DNA of 7,438 nucleotides from Planctomycetota bacterium (GTDB taxonomy: Bacteria > Planctomycetota > Phycisphaerae > Tepidisphaerales > Tepidisphaeraceae): contig JAKORQ010000412.1 in NCBI GenBank assembly GCA_029777755.1, positions 1 through 7,438 of the forward strand, given 5' to 3'. Made by a program: the position numbers and the translations under genes. Positions within the stretch are counted from its first letter, which is position 1. Each line of letters begins with the position of its first letter. Below the pieces are notes generated by a model, which ran no database searches, was not told the DNA's origin, and was given only the letters and a program-made list of their open reading frames with translations. This document shows, one piece after another, positions 1 to 5,525 of the stretch.

Positions 1-575
1 CGACAGCTATCGCCGCGACGCTCGCGTACATGGCACTAGGGCAGCAGGATGCGGTAGGGCTGGTGGTGGCTGATTCCGAACTGCGCCGTTTTATCCGCCC
101 GGCGAGCACGCCCGGGCAGTGGCGCCAGATCATCAACGAGCTTTCCACCTCCTCGCGCGATCGCGAGACGCGAATCGGCAAGGTGCTCGACCAGACTGCC
201 GAGAAGCTCACCCATCGCAGTCTTGTCGTGGTGCTCTCGGACTTTTTCGATGACCTGACCCCGGTTCGCCGCGGCCTGCGCCACCTGCGCCATCGTCGGC
301 ATGAGGCAATGGTATTCCAGGTGCTCGATCCCAATGAGATAACGTTCCCCTTTGAAGATCCCACGAGATTTGTCGGTTTGGAGGCGGCCGGCGAACTCAT
401 CACCGATCCCCACGCACTGCGCGAGAGTTACCTTCAGCAGCTTGAGGGCGCCACTGACAAGCTGCGGCGTGACTGCCGGTCGATGCAGATTGACTTCGCC
501 CGCATGAGTACCGGCGAGCCGCTGGATGTGGCACTGAGCAACTTCCTGGCGACGAGATCAGCGACGATGAGATAA
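1..575 (+). CDS. DUF58 domain protein, C-terminal part (5' end outside window)
   Basis: The reading frame is open from the first bases, so the gene starts before the window and about 190 residues are visible. The text matches the C-terminal half of DUF58 proteins, which carry a von Willebrand A-like fold: an AYMALGQQDAVGLVVAD segment at the left edge, a hydrophobic strand ending in acidic residues (VVVLSDFFDD, near base 240), then the family-typical DPNEITFPFEDPTRF block, a TDPHALRESYLQQL helix and an EPLDVALSNFLATR end. DUF58 genes usually lie between a MoxR AAA+ ATPase and BatA/BatB-type proteins and are thought to act in chaperone-like or metal-insertion assemblies; that role comes from the family and not from this sequence. 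The next gene begins 5 bases after the TAA stop, so the two are almost certainly co-transcribed. The internal ATG at base 30 is a methionine inside the domain and not the real start. Confidence 0.9.
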   Translation, partial: TAIAATLAYMALGQQDAVGLVVADSELRRFIRPASTPGQWRQIINELSTSSRDRETRIGKVLDQTAEKLTHRSLVVVLSDFFDDLTPVRRGLRHLRHRRHEAMVFQVLDPNEITFPFEDPTRFVGLEAAGELITDPHALRESYLQQLEGATDKLRRDCRSMQIDFARMSTGEPLDVALSNFLATRSATMR

Positions 576-580
576 AGGTG

Positions 581-2758
581 ATGGTGGTTGCAATCGCAGA
601 CATCTTTCTTCCACTGGCGTTCGGCTTTGCCGCCCCCGGGCTGGCCATCGCCGGGATAGCGCTTGCGGCCATTCCCATCATCATCCATCTGCTCAACAAG
701 CGGCGGCACAAGACGCACCAGTGGGCCGCCATGCAGTACCTGCTGGAAGCCCTGCGACGAAACCGTCGGCGGCTGCAGTTTGAGAACTGGCTGCTCCTGC
801 TCATGCGGTGCCTGGCGGTTGTGCTGATCGCCTTCGCGCTGGCCCGGCCGATGGGATGCAGCGAAGCCACCGCCGCACGATTCGCCGCCCAGGCTGCGCG
901 TCTTCACGTGATCGTCATCGACAATAGCGCATCAATGTCCTACAGGGTGGACCAGTCCGATGCCCGCACCTGCCTGGAGCGTGCCCAGAGGATCGCCGAG
1001 CGCCTGATCCGCCAGCAGCGCCCCGGCGATGCGGTCTGCATCATCACCGCATCCCGCACGACTGAGCCGACCGGTCCCGTGGTTCCTTCCCACGACCTGG
1101 AGGCGTCACTGGCGGCGGTAGGACGAATCCAGCAGGAGTACACAACATCCGATCTACCGACTGCTCTTCAGCGAGCCGTGTCGGTTGCAGCCGAGAGCTC
1201 GGGATACACCAGTCGCCGGCTGTACATCATCACCGATGCCACGCGACCGGCCTGGCAGGATCCCGCTGTGGTTGATTCTCTTCGACAACTGGGCAGGCAA
1301 CTTGCCGCGCTTTACGATGTCGCCCATATCGATGTGGGCGACCCGGCCGCCCAGAACCAGGCCGTATCTGAGATCCGCATGCTCTCCAGCATCGCCACTA
1401 CCGCGATGCCGGTGGATTTCCGTGCAGAGGTGCAGACCTACGGCGAATCGTTGGCGTCCCTCATCTGGCAGAGTGGTTCGCGCGTCCTTGGAACGGTTTC
1501 ATCATCCGCCCTTTCTGCTGATCGCAAGGAGCATCTGCTGCCGCAGGTGAGCTTTACCGCGGATCAACCGACGGCCATCACCGCGCGCCTTGAGCCTGGT
1601 GACCGGGTGCCGGCCGACGATGCCAGGTCGCTTGCCTTTTCTGTGCACAAGCGCCTGAACGTCCTGGTGGTGCAGTCGGATATCGGTACAGGGGGCCTCC
1701 AGAGCCCGGGTACTTTTCTCCAACTGGCACTGGCGCCCAATCAATCGGAAGAGGATCCAGCGCATGTGGATGTGATCGCCGAGTCTGAGTTGGCCAGCCA
1801 GGCACTGCATGAGCGGGATGCCATCATCATTACGGCGCCTTCGCTCATCTCGCCGGCGGACGTGCAGCAGATTCGCCGCTATCTCGAGGATGGCGGCACG
1901 CTGGTGATGATCATGGGCGAGGGCACCAACGTTGTCTTCGCCAACAATGTACTGGTGGGCCAGGGGCTGCTGCCGGGCAAGATCTCCAGCATCATGAACC
2001 TCGCGGAAGGGCAGGAGCCGTATCGCTTCGACTTCAACCCAGAGGGCAACCTGCACCCGTTGTTGCGGATTTTCCGTGGCCAGCAGAATTCCGGACTCTC
2101 GACTGCCCGCATCTGGACCTATGCGCGCGTGGACATCGATCCGCAGCTCCATGTGCAGCGCGTGCTCGATTTCGTCGGCGGAGACCCGGCCATCACGCTG
2201 CACAACATCGGCAGGGGGCGCGTCGCCTTCTTCGCAACATCGGCCGACATCCGCTGGTCTACTCTTCCGGCGAAGACTGCCTTTGTCGCGCTGATCCATG
2301 AACTGCTGCTGGGCACAGTCCAGGCGGATGATTCCTGGCGCAACATCGCGGCCGGCGAGCGCCTGGAGATTCCCCGGCGGATCCTGGATGGCAATCAGCC
2401 GGTGCTTTCTGATCCTGCCGGGCGGGCGCTTGTCCTTGAGCCGGCCGGCGATGACAAACCTCATATAGCGTTCCAGAGCCTGCCTTTGCGCGAGCCTGGA
2501 CTGTATCGTCTGCAGATCGACGGTAGTGCGCTGCCCGTGTCGGTGGCTTTTCCGGCCGCCGAGTCGGACGTGACTCATCTCGACAGCGCCGCGATCAGGC
2601 GGGCGCTGGGCGACATCGAGATGAACGCCTCCACAAACGAATTGCCTGCGGAATTTGCCGCATCTTCCGACCGGGGAGACTTCTCCTGGCCGCTGTTGCT
2701 GGTGGCGGCGGTGCTCCTGCTGTGCGAGAGCTTCATGGCGATGTGGTTCCGTCGCTAA
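581..2758 (+). CDS. BatA-like membrane protein with von Willebrand A domain
   Basis: A protein of about 725 residues. Numbering below counts from a GTG directly before the chosen ATG; the two starts are adjacent, no strong Shine-Dalgarno separates them, and ATG is preferred. Residues 10-39 form a first hydrophobic segment ending in the signature AAIPIIIHLLNKRR. A basic linker with WAAMQYLLEALRRNRRR follows, then a second membrane segment at about 71-90 ending in ALARP. This pair is the N-terminal double-membrane anchor of BatA-type proteins. A von Willebrand A domain follows with an intact metal-site motif DNSAS at 115-119, a candidate third-loop threonine in SDLPTAL near 195 and TDATRP near 219. 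Residues of about 360-460 look like the glutamine-amidotransferase-like fold often seen in these proteins, but I see no catalytic triad. A third membrane helix (about 704-723) ends in RR. The middle would therefore lie outside the membrane. Function is unknown; its partners are probably DUF58 and MoxR. Confidence 0.85.
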   Translation: MVVAIADIFLPLAFGFAAPGLAIAGIALAAIPIIIHLLNKRRHKTHQWAAMQYLLEALRRNRRRLQFENWLLLLMRCLAVVLIAFALARPMGCSEATAARFAAQAARLHVIVIDNSASMSYRVDQSDARTCLERAQRIAERLIRQQRPGDAVCIITASRTTEPTGPVVPSHDLEASLAAVGRIQQEYTTSDLPTALQRAVSVAAESSGYTSRRLYIITDATRPAWQDPAVVDSLRQLGRQLAALYDVAHIDVGDPAAQNQAVSEIRMLSSIATTAMPVDFRAEVQTYGESLASLIWQSGSRVLGTVSSSALSADRKEHLLPQVSFTADQPTAITARLEPGDRVPADDARSLAFSVHKRLNVLVVQSDIGTGGLQSPGTFLQLALAPNQSEEDPAHVDVIAESELASQALHERDAIIITAPSLISPADVQQIRRYLEDGGTLVMIMGEGTNVVFANNVLVGQGLLPGKISSIMNLAEGQEPYRFDFNPEGNLHPLLRIFRGQQNSGLSTARIWTYARVDIDPQLHVQRVLDFVGGDPAITLHNIGRGRVAFFATSADIRWSTLPAKTAFVALIHELLLGTVQADDSWRNIAAGERLEIPRRILDGNQPVLSDPAGRALVLEPAGDDKPHIAFQSLPLREPGLYRLQIDGSALPVSVAFPAAESDVTHLDSAAIRRALGDIEMNASTNELPAEFAASSDRGDFSWPLLLVAAVLLLCESFMAMWFRR

Positions 2759-2783
2759 CAGCGGCCTGAAGTGATTTGAGCGC

Positions 2784-2811
2784 TTGCAAAAACGGGATGT
2801 TTATCTAGAAT
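2784..2811 (+). promoter_or_regulatory. Candidate promoter for tRNA-Phe
   Basis: A TTGCAA box (2784-2789) and a TAGAAT box (2806-2811) are 16 bases apart. They match the sigma-70 consensus at 4 of 6 and 5 of 6 positions. Transcription would start near 2818, giving a leader of about 26 bases before the tRNA. The site lies in the 85-base gap after the BatA-like gene, which shows no terminator of its own, so some read-through from upstream is possible. Confidence 0.45.
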
Positions 2812-2843
2812 CCTCATTCTCGATTCGGCCAACAGCCGGATGG

Positions 2844-2916
2844 GGGCAGGTAGCTCAGTTGGTAGAGCAATGGACTGAAAATCCATGTGTCGCCGGTTCG
2901 ATCCCGGCCCTGCCCA
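2844..2916 (+). tRNA. tRNA-Phe (anticodon GAA)
   Basis: A complete 73-base cloverleaf. The acceptor stem GGGCAGG (2844-2850) pairs fully with CCTGCCC (2909-2915), and the discriminator base is A2916. The D arm is GCTC/GAGC with loop AGTTGGTA. The anticodon stem ATGGA/TCCAT is perfect and its loop CTGAAAA puts GAA at 2877-2879, which reads UUU and UUC. The variable loop is GTGTC. The T stem GCCGG/CCGGC closes the loop TTCGATC. The bases after the discriminator are CT and not CCA, so the CCA end must be added by a nucleotidyltransferase. Confidence 0.97.
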
Positions 2917-2920
2917 CTTT

Positions 2921-2949
2921 GCCCTGTGGATTTGCCGCAGGGCTTTTTT
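2921..2949 (+). terminator. Intrinsic terminator of tRNA-Phe
   Basis: GCCCTGTGG (2921-2929) pairs with CCGCAGGGC (2935-2943) through 9 base pairs, one of them G-U, across a 5-base loop. Six T residues follow at 2944-2949. It starts 4 bases after the mature tRNA. The G-U pair keeps the stem whole only in the + strand transcript, which fits the orientation. Confidence 0.9.
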
Positions 2950-2968
2950 GTTGCGCCTGCCTGCTCAC

Positions 2969-2997
2969 TTCCCTTTGCTCGCTTTCATCCCTACACT
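2969..2997 (+). promoter_or_regulatory. Weak candidate promoter for the riboswitch-thiC transcript
   Basis: A promoter is expected between the tRNA terminator and the aptamer. The best match I see is TTCCCT (2969-2974) and TACACT (2992-2997) with a 17-base spacer. The -35 box is poor and the -10 box matches 4 of 6. The implied start near 3004 falls just before the aptamer's first helix, which is the main reason to list it. Confidence 0.25.
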
Positions 2998-3004
2998 CGA
3001 ACGT

Positions 3005-3113
3005 GCCAGGGGTGGACGGGTGATTGGTTTGCCCGCCCTGAGATAACCAGGTCGTCCTGCGTGGATGGCCTAACCCTTTGAACCTGATCGGGGTAATTCC
3101 CGCGTAGGGAGGC
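3005..3113 (+). promoter_or_regulatory. TPP riboswitch (thi box) controlling thiC
   Basis: The conserved thi-box elements appear in order: AGGGGTG (3008-3014), CTGAGA (3038-3043), CTTTGAACCTGATC (3076-3089) and CGTAGGGA (3103-3110). Helices I can draw are: P1, GCC 3005-3007 with GGC 3111-3113 (short); P2, GGGT 3010-3013 with ACCC 3073-3076; P3, GG(A)CGGG with CCCGCC; P4, CCT 3083-3085 with AGG 3106-3108; and P5, CGGG 3089-3092 with CCCG 3099-3102. An extra stem-loop fits at 3049-3071. The aptamer binds thiamin pyrophosphate and turns off thiamin genes. Its 3' strand contains the Shine-Dalgarno of thiC and no terminator hairpin lies between it and the start codon, so control is most likely at translation by direct masking. 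Confidence 0.96.
3106..3112 (+). promoter_or_regulatory. Shine-Dalgarno of thiC, inside the TPP aptamer
   Basis: AGGGAGG lies 5 bases before the ATG at 3118. Its first part is the 3' strand of aptamer helix P4 and its last two G residues are in helix P1. This fixes the thiC start and suggests that the TPP-bound fold hides the ribosome binding site. Confidence 0.8.
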
Positions 3114-3117
3114 TGAA

Positions 3118-4821
3118 ATGTCTGATACTCCATTCGTGCTGCCGCAGATTGGCGGCAATCCTTCGTCCAAGGCTCAAGGTACCAATCCCGGATCGTTTGC
3201 GCTGCGGCCCCAGGTCGGCTCGGCGTACTCGTTCTCGTCGCCTGATACTCCAGGGATGCCTCAACCATCCGACAAGACCGCGTGGAACTTCTCACGCGTC
3301 AAGGAGCGGAAGGACAGGGGCGTGCAGCTCAAGACGCAACTTGAGTTTGCCCAGGCCGGCATAGTCACGCCGCAGATGCGTCGCGTGGCCGAGCGCGAGG
3401 GGCATCTCACGCCCGAGCAGGTGCGGCAGGAGGTGGCGGCCGGGCGCATGATCATTCCCGCCAACCACGTGCATCTGTCTTACAAGCTGGATGTCTGCGC
3501 CATTGGCCGGGCCGCCAAGACGAAGATCAACGCCAACATGGGCGCTTCCCCTGTTTCCTCCTCCATCGATGAGGAACTGGAGAAGCTTCACTGGGCCGTT
3601 CGCTGGGGCGCCGATACCGTTATGGATCTCTCCACCGGCGGAGACCTGAACCGCTGTCGTGAGGCGATCATCCAGAACTCCACGGTGCCGATCGGCACCG
3701 TGCCGATCTACTCCATGATTATCGGCCGCTCGATAGAGGATCTCACCTATGACATCATCCTCAAGGAACTGGAGAACCAGGCGAAGCAGGGGGTCGATTA
3801 CTTCACCATCCACGCCGGGGTCTTGCGCGAGCACCTGCCCTACGTGAAGAACCGCCTGATCGGCATCGTCTCCCGCGGCGGGTCGCTGCTGGCCAAGTGG
3901 ATGATCCACCACGGCAAGCAGAACCCCATGTACGAGATCTTCGACGATATCTGCGACATCATGCGCGAGTATGACGTGGCGTTTTCGCTGGGTGATGGCC
4001 TGCGGCCCGGCGGCCTGGCCGACGCCAGCGACGAGGCGCAGCTTCGCGAGCTGGCCACGCTCGGGGAACTCACGCAGCGCGCCTGGGAAAAGGGCTGCCA
4101 GGTGATGGTTGAGGGGCCCGGTCACGTTCCCTTCGACCAGATCGAGTACAACATGAAGCTGCAGCGTCGGCTCTGTCACGGTGCGCCGTTCTATGTGCTC
4201 GGCCCGCTGGTGACGGATATTTTCCCCGGTTACGACCATATCACCAGTTGCATCGGCGCCACCGCGGCCGCCTACCACGGGGCCGCCATGCTCTGCTACG
4301 TCACCCCCAAGGAGCACCTGGGGCTGCCCAAGAAGGATGACGTGAAGCAGGGGTGTGTTGCCTACAAGATCGCCGCCCACGCGGCCGACGTTGCCCTTGG
4401 CATCCCCGGCACGCGCGACCGCGACGACGAGCTGACCAAGGCCCGTGCAGCACTTAACTGGCAGAGGCATTTCGAGCTGTCGTTCGATCCGGATCTTGCC
4501 CGTGCATACCACGATGAGGATCTCGACGTGGATACCGATTTCTGCGCCATGTGCGGGCATGACTGGTGCTCGGTGCGGATCAGCAAGCAGATCCAGGAGT
4601 TTGCCAGCGGCAAGGATCCTGAGCACCAGCCGATCAAGAAGGCGGTAAAATCGCCGGGAGTGAGCGAGGATGGCGCTCAGGCACTGCTTCAGCGCGGCGT
4701 ACTTTCACAGGATCAGATCATGAAACTTGCCCACCGCGGCAAGAAGGCCGATTGCCATAGCGACCTGGTTCCCGATGAGGCAGAAGCCAAGAAGGTGCAA
4801 CTGAAGGTTCTTACTCATTAA
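3118..4821 (+). CDS. thiC: Phosphomethylpyrimidine synthase ThiC (radical SAM)
   Basis: A 567-residue ThiC. The enzyme converts aminoimidazole ribotide to hydroxymethylpyrimidine phosphate in the cytosol, the pyrimidine branch of thiamin synthesis, using a [4Fe-4S] cluster and S-adenosylmethionine. Signature blocks are present: KTKINANMGASPVSSSIDEE, WGADTVMDLSTGGDLN, NSTVPIGTVPIY, FSLGDGLRPG, and EGPGHVPFDQI with His336. PKEHLGLP carries His400; the two histidines are the likely metal ligands. The C-terminal CAMCGHDWC motif supplies Cys476, Cys479 and Cys484, the CX2CX4C cluster ligands. It lacks much of the N-terminal extension of the roughly 630-residue E. coli form but is longer than the short forms of about 430. 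About 80 residues follow the cluster motif. The start is fixed by a strong Shine-Dalgarno and by the riboswitch directly upstream. No key residue is missing. Confidence 0.97.
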   Translation: MSDTPFVLPQIGGNPSSKAQGTNPGSFALRPQVGSAYSFSSPDTPGMPQPSDKTAWNFSRVKERKDRGVQLKTQLEFAQAGIVTPQMRRVAEREGHLTPEQVRQEVAAGRMIIPANHVHLSYKLDVCAIGRAAKTKINANMGASPVSSSIDEELEKLHWAVRWGADTVMDLSTGGDLNRCREAIIQNSTVPIGTVPIYSMIIGRSIEDLTYDIILKELENQAKQGVDYFTIHAGVLREHLPYVKNRLIGIVSRGGSLLAKWMIHHGKQNPMYEIFDDICDIMREYDVAFSLGDGLRPGGLADASDEAQLRELATLGELTQRAWEKGCQVMVEGPGHVPFDQIEYNMKLQRRLCHGAPFYVLGPLVTDIFPGYDHITSCIGATAAAYHGAAMLCYVTPKEHLGLPKKDDVKQGCVAYKIAAHAADVALGIPGTRDRDDELTKARAALNWQRHFELSFDPDLARAYHDEDLDVDTDFCAMCGHDWCSVRISKQIQEFASGKDPEHQPIKKAVKSPGVSEDGAQALLQRGVLSQDQIMKLAHRGKKADCHSDLVPDEAEAKKVQLKVLTH

Positions 4822-4868
4822 AGGTGACGATGCCGGATACAGCACTACAATGGCGGCGGAGAACACGC

Positions 4869-5147
4869 ATGAACATCAAGACGACAGTTCTGCTACTCGC
4901 CGCCGCCATCGTCGGCTGCTCATCTGACTATAAGCGCTCCGACCTGACCTTCGAGCAGGCCCCGCTGGCAGTGCGCATGGGGATCGAGAAGGCCTATCCC
5001 GACGCCACGGTGAAGGAGATAGTGAAGAAGGTCTCGAAGGATGATGGCGCGGTTACCTACGAGGTCAAACTGACCACCAGGGATAGCGAGAAGAAGAAGT
5101 CAGAGTTTGCTGCCGACGGCGAACTGCTGGACAAGAAGCGTCGCTAG
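4869..5147 (+). CDS. Small lipoprotein with PepSY-like domain
   Basis: A 92-residue protein. The chosen ATG has GGAG 7 bases upstream and begins a classic lipoprotein signal: MNIK, a hydrophobic run, then IVGC with the lipid-anchor cysteine at residue 17. In-frame starts at 4824 (GTG) and 4830 (ATG) would add an unusual arginine-rich extension before the signal and are less likely. After the signal, APLAVRMGIEKAYPDATVKE, a charged strand region (VTYEVKLTT) and FAADGELLDKKRR follow the pattern of PepSY-like domains (the beta-lactamase-inhibitor-like group, DUF2874 type), small secreted folds of unknown binding role. The mature part is rich in lysine and aspartate/glutamate. It would sit in the periplasm or on the outer membrane. 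The start lies 47 bases after the thiC stop with no terminator between, so it is probably on the TPP-controlled transcript. Confidence 0.75.
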   Translation: MNIKTTVLLLAAAIVGCSSDYKRSDLTFEQAPLAVRMGIEKAYPDATVKEIVKKVSKDDGAVTYEVKLTTRDSEKKKSEFAADGELLDKKRR

Positions 5148-5201
5148 CCGGCATTGCTTCAGGACAGATAAGGAGAGCGGTCCGGACTGCGGCTGTCCTC
5201 T

Positions 5202-5232
5202 TGCGCTTTAGGGCAGCTGTACCCAAAGCGCA
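5202..5232 (+). terminator. Hairpin, possible terminator of the thiC-lipoprotein transcript
   Basis: TGCGCTTT (5202-5209) pairs with AAAGCGCA (5225-5232). One bulged A follows, then GGG/CCC, closing an 8-base loop: 11 base pairs in total. It starts 55 bases after the lipoprotein stop. The following bases (GCGGTCTGTTCTTC) are only moderately T-rich, so it may stop transcription weakly or simply protect the 3' end of the message. Confidence 0.35.
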
Positions 5233-5278
5233 GCGGTCTGTTCTTCACTCGCAGGAGGTAAGGTGAGCCTCGATGGGG

Positions 5279-5341
5279 ATTCGCAGGATCAGTCGAGCAG
5301 TTCCGCCGGAACTGCGGGAGATGGGGTGATCCTTGGCGAAT
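5279..5341. repeat. Long imperfect inverted repeat
   Basis: Nested arms with exact complementarity: ATTCGC (5279-5284) with GCGAAT (5336-5341), AGGATCA (5285-5291) with TGATCCT (5327-5333), and GCAGTTCC (5297-5304) with GGAACTGC (5308-5315) around a 3-base loop. They give 21 base pairs, interrupted by a 2-base bulge (TG, 5334-5335) and an asymmetric internal loop (5292-5296 against 5316-5326). It has no T tract after it on either strand, so it is not a plain terminator. Confidence 0.7.
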
Positions 5342-5525
5342 GTACACGACTGGGGGCCAGGGAAACCGGGTGGCGTGCGTCCCTTTTTCACCCGCGAAGC
5401 GATGCGTCAATCTGGCCGTCGTTGATCTCGATGCCGGTCAACGTGCATTCAGTTCGGGCAGACCTCCGCCGATTCGAAATCCCGGAGCCTACAGGACAAG
5501 CCGCTCCCCATGCAGTGGAGCAGCT
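5342..5525. other. Non-coding remainder of the convergent gap
   Basis: This 184-base stretch lies before the 3' end of comM, which reads leftwards. I see no supported gene. It holds a short T tract (5384-5388) preceded by a weak GGGA/TCCC pairing, and a CGTTGA/TCAACG hairpin of 6 base pairs (5420-5443). A segment at 5501-5509 could pair with 5172-5180 at 8 of 9 positions, which might close a larger RNA fold but may be chance. No clear terminator for comM is visible. Confidence 0.4.

Larger units (their letters stand above)
5161..5341 (+). ncRNA. Candidate structured RNA or 3' UTR element between convergent genes
   Basis: This non-coding stretch carries three good hairpins in 181 bases. Hairpin 1: AGGACAG (5161-5167) pairs with CTGTCCT (5193-5199), enclosing GCGGT/ACTGC with a CCGG tetraloop (5177-5190). 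Hairpin 2: 5202-5232. Hairpin 3: 5279-5341, 21 paired positions. A G-U pair in hairpin 1 (5179 with 5188) and a possible one at the foot of hairpin 2 (5201 with 5233) are paired only in a + strand transcript, which weakly favours that strand. I looked for the signatures of RNase P RNA, tmRNA, SRP RNA, 6S RNA and common riboswitches and found none. It may be an independent RNA, the 3' end of the thiC-lipoprotein message, or a DNA-level element. No promoter could be assigned. Confidence 0.3.

Noticed and set aside
1502..2578. 358-codon - strand frame inside the BatA-like gene
   Set aside because: It is antisense to a convincing membrane and von Willebrand protein and shows no domain of its own.
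2855..3295. 146-codon - strand frame
   Set aside because: It overlaps the tRNA, its terminator, the TPP riboswitch and the start of thiC, all of which are firmly supported on the + strand.
3292..4626. 444-codon - strand frame inside thiC
   Set aside because: It is the shadow of a GC-rich gene. The opposite strand carries the complete ThiC with all its signature motifs.
5342..5383. Possible cobalamin riboswitch, from GGGAAACCGGGTGG
   Set aside because: Only this short piece resembles the cobalamin core. The other conserved boxes are missing on both strands.
5159..5410. 83-codon - strand frame in the convergent gap
   Set aside because: It has no recognisable motif and runs through the nested hairpins, whose pairing explains the sequence constraints better. 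I saw no supporting ribosome binding site.
5388..5525. In-frame 45-codon extension after the comM TGA (possible read-through or selenocysteine)
   Set aside because: ComM already ends with the normal family C-terminus (EAIQYRLLDRAF). The extension has no motif and no selenocysteine context was seen.
5161..5525. RNase P RNA, tmRNA, SRP RNA or 6S RNA in the convergent gap
   Set aside because: The defining motifs (for example GAGGAAAGTCC for RNase P, the tRNA-like ends for tmRNA, GGAAGGAAGCAGC for SRP RNA) are absent on both strands. For 6S RNA I saw no long closing rod with a central bubble.
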